Shown in pieces: positions 1 to 8,742 of a stretch of DNA of 64,000 bases (position 1 is the first letter of the stretch; every line of letters begins with the position of its first letter). The DNA lies in the NCBI RefSeq assembly GCF_020149915.1, contig NZ_CP083760.1, forward strand, positions 2,170,001 through 2,234,000, given 5' to 3'. Position numbers and translations under genes: made by a program. The notes beneath the pieces were generated by a model. The model was not told the origin of the DNA and searched no databases. It saw only the letters and a program-made list of their open reading frames with translations. Source of the stretch: Candidatus Sulfidibacterium hydrothermale. GTDB lineage: Bacteria > Bacteroidota > Bacteroidia > Bacteroidales > F082.

Positions 1-1084
1 GAAACATCCGTTCTCCGGCCTGCCCGATAAAAAAGAAATTTTGCACCGCCGATTGCGACAAGAAACGGATAAGCTGTCGATAATCCACCCCGCGATCGTA
101 CCCGCCCAAAATAAGGGTATCAGTTTCCGGAATACTTTGCACGGCTGCCATAGCCGACTCCGGAACCGTAGAAATGCTGTCGTTATAAAAATCTATTCCA
201 CCAAAATTTCCCACATATTCCATCCGGTGCGGCAATCCTTTAAAACCCGCCAAAGCCCCGGACAACCGGCTTTCATCCACATCAAGATACTGCAATACTT
301 TAAAAGCCACCAGAATATTTTTCAAATTATGCTGTCCTTTTAATCCGGTCTGACGCAGCAGATCTTTCTCCTGAATTTTTTGCAGATCGGTACCCCGTAT
401 CTCGTCACAAAAAAACGAAGCACCTTCCGGTTTTTCGCCACACACTGCTTTATCACCGGCTTGCTGAAAACGAAAGATGTTCTGCTTTGCCGCTTTGTAT
501 TTTTCAAAATCCCCGAAATAATCAAGGTGTTCCGGGTAAATATTCAGCAAAACAGCAATATGCGGGCTGGCATGTACATCCTGTAGCTGATGTGCCGAAA
601 GTTCATAAACCAGCTGATCAGCCTGTTCTATCCGGTCAATAAAATCAAAGGCCGGAAGACCGATATTCCCCATCAGAACAGAGCGAAATCCTGTTTTTTG
701 CAACAAATGATGGATCAGGCTTACCGTCGTACTTTTCCCTTTGGTTCCGGTTACCCCGATGGTTTTCCTGCCATAAGCCTGCAAAAACAGGTCGGTTTGT
801 GAAGTGATCTTTTCACGAAGTTTCTCATCCACCTTTTCCAACCGGATACCCGGCGATTTCATAATCAAATCATAACCAGACAAAGCATTCAAATATTCCT
901 CTCCCAAATGGCACGTCACCGGTAATTCTCCGGCAACCGCATCCGGATTTTTATCCGCCACACCAATCCGGCAATGCGGATAATACCGCTGCAAAAAACG
1001 GTAGGTGGACTGACCTTCTCTGCCGAAGCCCAGGATCAGCACCGATCGAACGGGAGAAAAAACATCTTCAAACGGCAACATCAT
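1..1084 (-). CDS. murD: MurD-type UDP-MurNAc-L-alanine--glutamate ligase, partial
   Basis: This is a Mur ligase family protein, cut at its 3' end by the window edge; about 361 residues are visible from the start codon at 1084. An N-terminal Rossmann motif (GFGREG) is followed by MKSPGI, the ATP-binding loop GVTGTKGKSTT near residue 110, LMGNIG, and later YNDSISTVPES and LILGGYDRGVDY, which are typical of MurD. The enzyme adds glutamate to UDP-MurNAc-L-Ala in the cytoplasm during peptidoglycan synthesis. Its start lies inside the end of the upstream MurL-like gene (17-bp overlap), so the two are probably translationally coupled. In Xanthomonas a MurD paralogue (MurD2) coupled to MurL adds L-glutamate instead of D-glutamate, so this copy may be a MurD2. 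That specificity is inferred from context only. Confidence 0.88.
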   Translation of the reverse strand, partial: MMLPFEDVFSPVRSVLILGFGREGQSTYRFLQRYYPHCRIGVADKNPDAVAGELPVTCHLGEEYLNALSGYDLIMKSPGIRLEKVDEKLREKITSQTDLFLQAYGRKTIGVTGTKGKSTTVSLIHHLLQKTGFRSVLMGNIGLPAFDFIDRIEQADQLVYELSAHQLQDVHASPHIAVLLNIYPEHLDYFGDFEKYKAAKQNIFRFQQAGDKAVCGEKPEGASFFCDEIRGTDLQKIQEKDLLRQTGLKGQHNLKNILVAFKVLQYLDVDESRLSGALAGFKGLPHRMEYVGNFGGIDFYNDSISTVPESAMAAVQSIPETDTLILGGYDRGVDYRQLIRFLSQSAVQNFFFIGQAGERMF

Positions 1085-2453
1085 CAACTGCTTTTTGGAT
1101 TATTTTTAAAAAGGCCGGCGGTAATTGATGGTCAGGATTCCAGGCATGAAGCAAAGCCGGAAAATCGGCTTTTGCAGAAAGCGGATTCTTTGTAAGAGAA
1201 GAAGCTACCAATGCTTTCCCGGGCTGAACCTTTCCGGTATCCACAGCCTGCCCCAGGGCAGCATTAACTTCAGAGGGCGTGCCCACACATTCAAACGGTT
1301 TTACAGCAGCCGTGCCGTTCAGCTCGTCCATGAGCGGTTGTAATGCCCTGTCGTCCAGCATATCTTTTCCAAAAATTTTCCGGAGCTTTTCTGCCGGCAA
1401 AAATGGAGACAGAATGATAAAAGTAAACAAGCATTTGGGACAGTTACCGCACCAGCTATCGGTTTTACTTCCCACATTACAACTCCGGAAACTCATGTGA
1501 TGTTGCGGAAATTTAGAGAACAAAGCGGCAATCTGCAATTCGTTGACCGGCCGTAAAAAACTAAAATAATGCAAATCGGGATGGATGTATTTTTTCAGAT
1601 AGCGGTTAAAATCATTTTCAAACTCAAACGACTTGGAATACTGATGGTTAATCTTTGATCCGGGAACCGTACTCTGATTGGCACTGCTTTCGTTGGAAAG
1701 AGCGATGTACCGGCTTCCTGACAGCAGAGCAGTAAGTGACGAAACAAAAGCCAGCAGGGCCGAAAAAGGAGTATGGCCGTTCAGAAACCCTTCTTCATTC
1801 AGTTTCAGCAAAGCCGGATCCAATTTTCGATGGACGATAACCGATTCTTCCGGAGTAAATCCGGCAATCTCAATGGTACACAAACTGGCCGCACGCGGAT
1901 TCAACAAAAACGGAAACAACTCAAAAGAGCCCTTTTTCAGTAGTTCCAGGGTCACGATAGAATCTTTTCCTCCGCCAATCGGAACCAGCACTTTTTTGTC
2001 ATCCAAAACTGTCTTCACCGGTTTTACCGGTTCCCCTTCAGACAAGATCTGCACAAAGTCTTCTTCCTGAACCTGTATTCCGTTAAGATAAAAAAATTCA
2101 CCCAGGCCGTGAAAGTACAGTTTCTTCCACCAGGCCGTTTGTTCTGCATCCAAACGGCCGGCACGAATTTTAATCACCGGCGGGCAAGCCGCTTTCCAAT
2201 AACTTACCAGTTCTGTCATGCCAATCTGAAAAGCCAGATTTTCCAATACTTCATCAGGCATCTGACGGACAGAATAAAACGAACGCAAAGGGATATCCAG
2301 TTCCGGATAAAACTGCACTTTCCCGGCCAGATCAAACGAAAAAACAAGCCGCAAACTTGTTTTTGTCCGAAAAATGGAGTAACTTTGGAATACAAAGTAC
2401 GGAAAGGCCTTGCGTAAGGCTATAAACTTCGAATGATTATCGGATGGTTGCAA
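1068..2453 (-). CDS. murL: MurL-like UDP-MurNAc-L-Ala-L-Glu epimerase
   Basis: This 461-residue cytoplasmic protein has a PP-loop-like motif (VPIGGGKDS) near residue 155 and a Cys cluster near residue 330 (SWCGNCPKC). The same architecture is found in MurL, the enzyme that epimerises the terminal L-Glu of UDP-MurNAc-L-Ala-L-Glu to D-Glu using ATP and so replaces glutamate racemase. The first roughly 40 residues are less certain, and a later start is possible. It overlaps the MurD-like ligase by 17 bp, the same pairing as MurD2-MurL in Xanthomonas. The product name rests on motif recall plus this pairing; a related N-type ATP-pyrophosphatase is the alternative. Confidence 0.8.
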   Translation of the reverse strand: MQPSDNHSKFIALRKAFPYFVFQSYSIFRTKTSLRLVFSFDLAGKVQFYPELDIPLRSFYSVRQMPDEVLENLAFQIGMTELVSYWKAACPPVIKIRAGRLDAEQTAWWKKLYFHGLGEFFYLNGIQVQEEDFVQILSEGEPVKPVKTVLDDKKVLVPIGGGKDSIVTLELLKKGSFELFPFLLNPRAASLCTIEIAGFTPEESVIVHRKLDPALLKLNEEGFLNGHTPFSALLAFVSSLTALLSGSRYIALSNESSANQSTVPGSKINHQYSKSFEFENDFNRYLKKYIHPDLHYFSFLRPVNELQIAALFSKFPQHHMSFRSCNVGSKTDSWCGNCPKCLFTFIILSPFLPAEKLRKIFGKDMLDDRALQPLMDELNGTAAVKPFECVGTPSEVNAALGQAVDTGKVQPGKALVASSLTKNPLSAKADFPALLHAWNPDHQLPPAFLKIIQKAVDDVAV

Positions 2454-2512
2454 AATATTTGGTATGTTTTTTGATTAAATAAAAGTGTAAAATTAAAAGA
2501 ATATCAGGAAAA

Positions 2513-3100
2513 ATGAAAATTGACCGACTGGTACAAATAAAACCCAATCATTTAAAACCGGCAAAGGGGCGTTTGCTGTTGTCAGAGCCCTTTATGGGTG
2601 ATTATTACTTTGGCCGCTCGGTTATTTTGCTTGCTGAACACAACGATGAAGGCTCATTTGGCCTGGTTTTAAACAAACCCACAAACAAAAAGATCAGCGA
2701 AGTAACGGAAGAATTTCCGGAACTGGATGCACCACTTTATATCGGTGGCCCGGTAGAACCCAACCGGTTGTTTTTTATCCACACCCTGGGAGACGAAATC
2801 AACGACTCGATAGAAGTAAGCAAGGGGTTGTTTTGGGGCGGAAGCATGGACGACGTGATTGAACTCTCTCAATTAAAAAAATTAAACAGCGAAAACAGCC
2901 GCTTTTTTATCGGATATGCCGGCTGGGGAGCCCATCAGATGGATGATGAATTAAAAAGAAACTCATGGGCCGTGGTCACGGCTACATCGGATGTTATCTT
3001 CAAAACAGACCCGCGTATTTTATGGAAAAAGCTAACCCGCAAACTGGGCAGCGATTACCGGTTGTGGGCCAAATTCCCGGTGAATCCTAATCTGAATTAA
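2513..3100 (+). CDS. YqgE/AlgH family protein
   Basis: This 195-residue soluble protein belongs to the YqgE/AlgH (DUF179) family. The signature segments are visible: GRLLLSEPFMGDYYFGRSVI near the N-terminus, GLVLNKPT, YIGGPVE, and FIGYAGWGAHQ near residue 145. The family has a known fold but no settled biochemical role; it has been linked to transcriptional regulation in Pseudomonas. It is transcribed divergently from murL across a 60-bp gap and converges on def. The start follows a purine-rich stretch. The length is typical of the family. Confidence 0.93.
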   Translation: MKIDRLVQIKPNHLKPAKGRLLLSEPFMGDYYFGRSVILLAEHNDEGSFGLVLNKPTNKKISEVTEEFPELDAPLYIGGPVEPNRLFFIHTLGDEINDSIEVSKGLFWGGSMDDVIELSQLKKLNSENSRFFIGYAGWGAHQMDDELKRNSWAVVTATSDVIFKTDPRILWKKLTRKLGSDYRLWAKFPVNPNLN

Positions 3101-3130
3101 CCGTCTCACACTTTCCTCTTCAAGCTTCCG

Positions 3131-3175
3131 TCTTCCCGCTCCCAACTTCGGTCTTCCCGCTTCTATCTTCCCGCT
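3131..3175. repeat. Three short direct repeats
   Basis: The convergent gap between yqgE and def contains TCTTCCCGCT three times (3131, 3152, 3166) in a pyrimidine-rich strand. There is no hairpin with a T-tract, so no terminator is called. It is probably a local slippage repeat. Confidence 0.5.
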
Positions 3176-3179
3176 AAAA

Positions 3180-3752
3180 CTATTTCTTAACCCTTTTTTT
3201 CGGGTAAATCATTTTGTATTTGGCCCCATGTTTCCCCACACTGATATCACTCAGTTTTCGTTTCAGCAATAATTTCTTAAACGCCGGAAGCCGGTCCACA
3301 AACAAAATCCCGTCGGTATGATCGTACTCATGCTGAATAATCCGGGCTTTTATTCCGTCAAATTTCTCTTCTTCGTGAAACTCAAAATTCTCATCATAAT
3401 AGCTCAGGTAAATGACCGGTTTTCGCGAGACATACTCATTGATACCGGGCACACTCAGGCATCCTTCTTCAAATTCCCATTCGTCCCCTTCTTCTCTTAC
3501 CAGCTGAGCATTAATAAATACTTTTTTAAAATCCTGTGCTTCAGGATACTCTTCAGCAAAAGGAGAAGCATCCACAATAAACAGACGAATGGAGCGATTA
3601 ATTTGCGGAGCCGCCAGCCCCACGCCGTTCGATTCGTACATGGTTTCAAACATATCTTCGATAAGTTTATCCAGTTCCGGATAATTCTTATCGATCTCTT
3701 CTCCTTTCTTTTTCAGAACAGGATGGCCATATGCTGTGATGGGTAACATCAT
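3180..3752 (-). CDS. def: Peptide deformylase
   Basis: Peptide deformylase removes the N-formyl group from nascent proteins in the cytoplasm. All three signature motifs are present: GVGLAAPQI (near residue 44), EGCLSVPG (near 97) and QHEYDHTDG (near 139). They supply the Cys and two His metal ligands and the catalytic Glu-like position (here HEYDH, as in most deformylases). The length of 190 residues is normal. There are two adjacent ATG codons at the start, and either may be used. It lies 5 bp downstream of the ruvX stop, so the two are probably one transcript. Confidence 0.97.
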   Translation of the reverse strand: MMLPITAYGHPVLKKKGEEIDKNYPELDKLIEDMFETMYESNGVGLAAPQINRSIRLFIVDASPFAEEYPEAQDFKKVFINAQLVREEGDEWEFEEGCLSVPGINEYVSRKPVIYLSYYDENFEFHEEEKFDGIKARIIQHEYDHTDGILFVDRLPAFKKLLLKRKLSDISVGKHGAKYKMIYPKKRVKK

Positions 3753-3757
3753 AATTT

Positions 3758-4174
3758 TTAAAATTTTACAGATTCAAGATACGACTGCAGAATCAGGGTA
3801 GCACTAATGGTATCCACCAAGGCTTTGTTTTGTCTTTTTTTCTTTCCCAGCCCACTGTCAATCATGGCCTGAAAAGCCATTTTGGAAGTGAACCGTTCAT
3901 CATAACGTTCAATTTTCATCTCGGGATACGTCTTTCTCAGCTTCCGGACAAAAGGTTCCACAAACCGGCTGGCATCCGACGGACGGTTTTTCATGTCGCG
4001 GGGTTCGCCCACCACAATCACATCCACCTTCTCACGCTTTAAGTAATCAGAGAGATATTTCCAGATGTCTTTCGTGGCCACGGTTTCCAGTCCGTTGGCA
4101 ATCAGCTGAAGCTCATCCGTAACGGCCAGTCCGGTACGTTTTTGTCCGTAATCTATTGCTAAAATTCTACCCAT
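3758..4174 (-). CDS. ruvX: YqgF/RuvX family nuclease
   Basis: This 138-residue protein starts at MGRILAIDYG. The RNase H-like motif AIDYGQKRTGLAVTD lies at its very N-terminus and DERFTSKMA near residue 95. In E. coli YqgF is needed for 5' processing of pre-16S rRNA, and the family is also annotated as a putative Holliday junction resolvase. An in-frame ATG 45 bp upstream would add a non-homologous tail and is not used here. The gene is followed closely by def. Confidence 0.93.
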   Translation of the reverse strand: MGRILAIDYGQKRTGLAVTDELQLIANGLETVATKDIWKYLSDYLKREKVDVIVVGEPRDMKNRPSDASRFVEPFVRKLRKTYPEMKIERYDERFTSKMAFQAMIDSGLGKKKRQNKALVDTISATLILQSYLESVKF

Positions 4175-4326
4175 AATTCCAGCTACAAAAATAACATATT
4201 CAGGACAAGGACATAACAATTCTTTTCAGGAAACTGAAAACGGATTAAATCCTGGGGAATTCACGCATTAAAACATCAACAAAACACCACACAAACAACT
4301 GTTTTACAATCTAATACAAATACAAA

Positions 4327-5133
4327 CTAAATTTTGTGTGTTTCAATATTCAGCTTAAAGCGCAAACGGGGAATCACAGGAGATTCCAAGGGATGAGTTT
4401 CCACCTTTTCGGGCAGATAAACCGCACAAAGGGTATGCGCGACATGTACAAGACGATGCCGCTTTTCTTTTGGTGTTCCTTCCCACAAAGCAGCAAATAC
4501 TTCGGGACGCATTTCTTCAGGATTCCGGGCATAATCGTGCCATACCACCACGCTTTTATCGTGAACCAAATGCGCAAAAACCTGCTGCGTATCATTTTTT
4601 ACCGATTCGAAATGATGATCTCCATCAATAAAAATCAAATCATATTTCCGGCCCAACCCAGCAAAATCAAACGAAAGAGAATCGCCTTCAAGATGGGTTA
4701 TATTGCTTTTTTCACGGGAGAAAAACCCCTGCAAAGCGGCATGTTTTTCGGAGAATCCTTTTTTGAGTAATGTTTCTTTTGGCAAATTCAAGGTGGTACA
4801 TGCAGCAGCTACATCGGCCACATTGGCTACACTCTCGCCACGCCAGGTACCAATTTCGAAATAATGACATGCCGGGAAACGCCGGGCGAACAACTTCAAC
4901 AAAGCCAAATCGGTAGGCAAAGAGCCCCCGTCGAGAAAAGCAAAAACCGACAAGGTTTCCTGAAAATCAGGAAATAACGTGTCCGGTTCGACCACCGGCA
5001 AACCATTTTGCGGATATCCTTTCTTATGTAAATAGTTTTGCCAGACCTCGTCATCTGCCAAAACATGGTTCAACAGCCACGGATTCCGGGCAATGGCTCC
5101 CACTGCTTTTATGGCTTTTCCTATTTTTCCCAT
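4327..5133 (-). CDS. Class I SAM-dependent methyltransferase
   Basis: This 268-residue protein has a Rossmann-type methyltransferase core: YFEIGTWRGESVANVA near residue 92 is the SAM-binding motif I, and YDLIFIDGDHHFESVKND near residue 164 matches the Methyltransf_24-type acidic motif. No signal peptide or membrane segment is visible. It follows the GT2 fusion gene at 28 bp on the same strand. That suggests a role in modifying an extracellular polysaccharide or its precursor, but the substrate cannot be read from sequence. Confidence 0.85.
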   Translation of the reverse strand: MGKIGKAIKAVGAIARNPWLLNHVLADDEVWQNYLHKKGYPQNGLPVVEPDTLFPDFQETLSVFAFLDGGSLPTDLALLKLFARRFPACHYFEIGTWRGESVANVADVAAACTTLNLPKETLLKKGFSEKHAALQGFFSREKSNITHLEGDSLSFDFAGLGRKYDLIFIDGDHHFESVKNDTQQVFAHLVHDKSVVVWHDYARNPEEMRPEVFAALWEGTPKEKRHRLVHVAHTLCAVYLPEKVETHPLESPVIPRLRFKLNIETHKI

Positions 5134-5160
5134 GACCTTCCGTTTTACGTACTTGCCGGC

Positions 5161-7131
5161 TTACCGTCTTCTTCCCAGCTTCCTGAAAGCAGCAAACACC
5201 AAATTAAAATCCTTTATCATTTTGTAATCACGGGCATACAAAACATTTAATTTCTGTTTTGTCTCCTCATCGACAGACTCCCCGTCTTTTAATCCGTCAG
5301 CCAGAGACAGAACCCCCGGTTTTATTTCCGGCAGGTGTACCGTATTTTTTTCAACCGGCGCATAGCCTACCCACGTCCGGGAACCGGCCAGCACACGGAA
5401 GATATTCATCAGAAATCCACCCGGGTTTTCCACAAACCAAACCGCTACAGGATACAATACCAAAAGGATGACCGCCATAACGCAATCGAACAAACGTTTT
5501 ATCCGTTTATTCACCGGCTTGTCCACCGAATGGATATCCACCGTATACAACTCATCCCGGGTATTGATAGACTTACTTCCGATGATGGAAAGGCTGTCTT
5601 CCGGAGCAATTTTAAAATCAACCTGCTCCGATTTCCAAAGGGTCATTTTATCGATAATGGTCTGATGAGAAATATTTTTAGAGCAAAAAATGACCTCATC
5701 AATGGCAAAAATGGTAATGATATCTTTCACCTGCGCCATATTTCCAATAAATCCCTGAGGTTTTACTGTCTTTTCATCGGGAGAGATCAACCCAACGAAA
5801 CCGGGAGAGCCATACGACTCTTTCAGGATCGCGGCCACACGCCGGGCTTCTTCTTCATCGCCAATCACCAAGAACCTTCTGTTCGGCTGTTTTCCCAAAG
5901 AGAACCCCGGCACTTTCAAAACATAAAGCAAAAACCGCAAGAGCGAAAGGGAAGCCGTTCCCCAGAAAGCATCCGCCAAGATCTGGCCGCGCGAAAAACG
6001 CAGATCATCCGGCAAAAGCGCATAAAGGATCAAAATAAGTACGGTTCCGGAGAGCATCCCGGTAACCACCGGCTTCATCCGGTACGGCCGGTCATATCCT
6101 CCGCTTACAAATACCGACAAAATCCAAATAAAAATATACGTTGGCAGGACAAAATGGATATAAAACAAAGGGTAATGGCCGCCATGCATATAAACAATAT
6201 TCTTTTCCCAGAACCATTTCATGAGAAAAACGCCGGTCGAAAGCAGAGAAAGATCGAGTAACGGCAGCCATATCCGCCGAAAGAAACGGGACAACAAGGC
6301 CAGAAAAGCCCTGAAATAGATGGCAATATGAATCAGAAAAGTAAAAACGCCCGCCTGTTTTGCCGACAAATGTTTCCTTGCAAAAATCACCATGGCCCGG
6401 TAAAAAACCAGCACATAATTCACGCTGCTTTTTTTGGTACTCTCGCCTTTGTAATGAATGATGCGCGTTTCGGGGAAATAATAATTGGTATAACCGGCCT
6501 GTTTTATACGGTAAGAAAGGTCGATATCTTCGCCATACATGAAAAAATCTTCATCCAGGCCGCCAATTTCTTCAATCACACTTTTCCGTAAAAGCATAAA
6601 AGCGCCCGCCAGCACATCCACCGGATGAATCTCATTTTCATCCAGATAGCCCAGATGATACTGCGAAAAGCGTTTTGAATGCGGGAAAAGAGCCGACAAG
6701 CCAAATATTTTATAAAAAGCGGTCAACGGAGTGGGAAATCCGCGTTTCGACTCCGGAAGAAAACGACCGGTTCCATCCACCATCTTCACTCCCAGTCCGC
6801 CGGCATCCGGGTGCTCGTCCATAAAAGCCACCGTTTTTTCAAAGGTATCATCTTCGACCACCGTATCCGGATTTAAAAGGAGAAGATATTCTCCCCGGGC
6901 CTGTTTCATCGCCTGATTGTTGGCTTTGGCAAATCCCAGGTTTTCCCGGTTGACGATCAGCCGCACTTCCGGAAATTTTGCCCGGACCATCTCGACAGAG
7001 CCATCCACGGAATTATTGTCCACCACAAAAACTTCACCGTCTAACTTTTCCAAAGCCTTTTTTACCGAAGTAAGACATTGCTCCAGAAAATATTTCACAT
7101 TATAGTTAACAATGATAACGGAAAGTTTCAT
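5161..7131 (-). CDS. GT2 glycosyltransferase fused to membrane and degenerate sugar-transferase region
   Basis: This 656-residue fusion has a GT2 domain at residues 1-250 (SVIIVNYNVKYFLEQC, NPDTVVEDD, EDIDLSYRIKQAGY), as in rhamnosyltransferase-like enzymes. About five hydrophobic segments follow (roughly residues 265-420). Next is a nucleotide-binding-like region (RRFLVIGDEEEARRVAAIL). The C-terminal part resembles polyprenyl-phosphate sugar phosphotransferases of the WcaJ/WbaP type (KRLFDCVMAVILLVLYP, KPGVLSLADG). That last part lacks the clear catalytic pattern and looks degenerate. It probably acts at the inner membrane in surface polysaccharide synthesis, with the downstream methyltransferase and perhaps the nearby flippase. 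Confidence 0.85.
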   Translation of the reverse strand: MKLSVIIVNYNVKYFLEQCLTSVKKALEKLDGEVFVVDNNSVDGSVEMVRAKFPEVRLIVNRENLGFAKANNQAMKQARGEYLLLLNPDTVVEDDTFEKTVAFMDEHPDAGGLGVKMVDGTGRFLPESKRGFPTPLTAFYKIFGLSALFPHSKRFSQYHLGYLDENEIHPVDVLAGAFMLLRKSVIEEIGGLDEDFFMYGEDIDLSYRIKQAGYTNYYFPETRIIHYKGESTKKSSVNYVLVFYRAMVIFARKHLSAKQAGVFTFLIHIAIYFRAFLALLSRFFRRIWLPLLDLSLLSTGVFLMKWFWEKNIVYMHGGHYPLFYIHFVLPTYIFIWILSVFVSGGYDRPYRMKPVVTGMLSGTVLILILYALLPDDLRFSRGQILADAFWGTASLSLLRFLLYVLKVPGFSLGKQPNRRFLVIGDEEEARRVAAILKESYGSPGFVGLISPDEKTVKPQGFIGNMAQVKDIITIFAIDEVIFCSKNISHQTIIDKMTLWKSEQVDFKIAPEDSLSIIGSKSINTRDELYTVDIHSVDKPVNKRIKRLFDCVMAVILLVLYPVAVWFVENPGGFLMNIFRVLAGSRTWVGYAPVEKNTVHLPEIKPGVLSLADGLKDGESVDEETKQKLNVLYARDYKMIKDFNLVFAAFRKLGRRR

Positions 7132-7184
7132 GGTGTCGATTTATTCCGGATTCAAAAATAAAACATTTTGCAGCGCAGACAACC

Positions 7185-7218
7185 CCAAACAAAAAACGCC
7201 GGCACAAAGGCCGGCGTT
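7185..7218 (-). terminator. Rho-independent terminator
   Basis: A perfect 9-bp stem (AACGCCGGC / GCCGGCGTT, 7195-7203 and 7210-7218) with a 6-base loop is followed on the minus strand by a T-rich run. It lies 23 bp after the stop of the outer-membrane protein gene at 7241. Confidence 0.88.
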
Positions 7219-7240
7219 CTGTACAAACGGGTGATTATTA

Positions 7241-7837
7241 TTAAAAAGTATAACTAAAGCCAATCCCCAGGCCAAGCCACGACTGGGAATCTTCATCTTG
7301 TGTTTTCGCAGCAAAGTTATAACGGAAGTTAGCGGTTACTCCCACATTATGACCAATCGGGATCACTACTCCCAAATCAGGAGACAATCCAAACCGCCAC
7401 GTTCTGTCTGAGACGTAATAAATTCCCATCTGGTCGCGAATATCCAAATAATACGTTCCGACACCGAGACCAATGTAGGAATAGATTTTGGAGTGGGTAA
7501 AATAGTAATGAACGGTAGCCAGCAAAGGCATGGCGTTAATATACCGTTTATTGTATCCGGTAATCGTATACGTTCCCTGGGTCCGGGTTACTTCGCCATA
7601 ATCTTCATAAAAGGTCTGCCAGCCCCAACGGCCACCAACGGTAATTTTATCGGCAACAAACCACCGGCCTTCGATGCTCGCCCCACGAAAACTGGGAGAA
7701 CTAATAAAATCCTGGGTATTTCCCATACCGAAACCCATGTCATATTGAAAATTCCAAATACCGCCGCCCTGCGCAAAGGCTGTCATTCCTGTAAGCATAA
7801 ATACGGCGCTGATTATGATTGTTTTTATCTTTTTCAT
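7241..7837 (-). CDS. Outer-membrane beta-barrel protein
   Basis: This 198-residue protein has an N-terminal signal peptide (about residues 1-22, ending AFAQ). Alternating hydrophobic and aromatic strands follow, including GRWGWQTFYEDYG, YSYIGLGVGTYYLDI and a C-terminal GLGIGFSYTF that ends in aromatic Phe, as expected for an eight-stranded barrel (OmpW/OprF-like size). It is co-directional with the DUF4136 lipoprotein 19 bp upstream. Its function is unknown; envelope structure or small-molecule passage are both possible. Confidence 0.85.
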   Translation of the reverse strand: MKKIKTIIISAVFMLTGMTAFAQGGGIWNFQYDMGFGMGNTQDFISSPSFRGASIEGRWFVADKITVGGRWGWQTFYEDYGEVTRTQGTYTITGYNKRYINAMPLLATVHYYFTHSKIYSYIGLGVGTYYLDIRDQMGIYYVSDRTWRFGLSPDLGVVIPIGHNVGVTANFRYNFAAKTQDEDSQSWLGLGIGFSYTF

Positions 7838-7856
7838 CTTTTTCCTGTTTCAATGA

Positions 7857-8522
7857 TTACTTTGAAGAAGTTTTAATTTCCGGAGATTGTTTAAACATCT
7901 GGTCAATCCCGTCAAGTGTACGGGTTTCAATATTACTTCCTTCCAAAATTCCGTTCAAAGCACCGTTCCAGTAAACACGGGAAACCGTATCTCCCTGAAC
8001 AACATCATAATCTTCTTTATTCACCATTTCTACGAGAAGTGTACCGGTTTTGTACTCAGAATACCACGGAATAGACGGATAATAATAAGGTGGATAATAC
8101 CAGCCCCAACCCGGGAACCAAGGACTCCATCCTGGATAATAAGGATAATACCAGCCCCCTACAACATACGTTTTTTCAAGAGCCGAAACAATCAATTCCA
8201 CATCAGGCATCTGTCCATTCACCGTATCCGCTAAAGTAAAGCGTTGGTAACCCATTTCGGACATCTGTTTGGCAATTTCATCGAGGTAAGCTTGTTGATT
8301 GGCTACCGGAGTTTGATCTGTTGTGTCTTCCCGCCGTACGAAAATAGTATCCGGCATATAATATGTGTGAAGACTCTGAAAATCAACAGAATCATTGTAA
8401 CCCGTCACCACTACGTCCGTTTGACTAACGGTCAGCGTATTGTCGGGATAACAACCTTCCATAAAAGCCAATACTCCTACGCCTGCAAAGATCAGGAGCG
8501 CTTTTGTCATCCATTTTTTCAT
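7857..8522 (-). CDS. DUF4136 lipoprotein
   Basis: This 221-residue protein has a lipoprotein signal (hydrophobic stretch then FMEGC; Cys24 is the likely lipidation site). The DUF4136 pattern is visible: DFQSLHTYYMPDT early, DVELIVSALEKTYV in the middle, and GTLLVEMVNKEDYDVV-like strand residues before a helical end. A Pro/Tyr/Trp-rich loop (around residues 130-155) is unusual in composition. It is probably anchored in the outer membrane facing the periplasm. It lies upstream of the barrel protein in the same unit. Confidence 0.87.
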   Translation of the reverse strand: MKKWMTKALLIFAGVGVLAFMEGCYPDNTLTVSQTDVVVTGYNDSVDFQSLHTYYMPDTIFVRREDTTDQTPVANQQAYLDEIAKQMSEMGYQRFTLADTVNGQMPDVELIVSALEKTYVVGGWYYPYYPGWSPWFPGWGWYYPPYYYPSIPWYSEYKTGTLLVEMVNKEDYDVVQGDTVSRVYWNGALNGILEGSNIETRTLDGIDQMFKQSPEIKTSSK

Positions 8523-8742
8523 AAACTTATTATTTAAATTAATTATAAATTAGGTTGCAAAGATATACTTTTCATCGTAAGTCAAACAAAAAATTGCAAA
8601 ATCCTTGCCAAACTCGTCATTCCTTTTTGTTTGACTCCCGCTTTTCATATTCAAAAAAACGCAAATAATTTGCAAATATTCCTTACCAAACTCTAAATAA
8701 TGTTAAATTTATGTGGGGAATGGTTTATTTTTGCTTCCGGAC

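Noticed and set aside
1678-2417. Plus-strand frames of 100-130 codons opposite murL
   Set aside because: They lie wholly within a well-supported gene on the other strand and show Ser/Phe-rich antisense composition without motifs.
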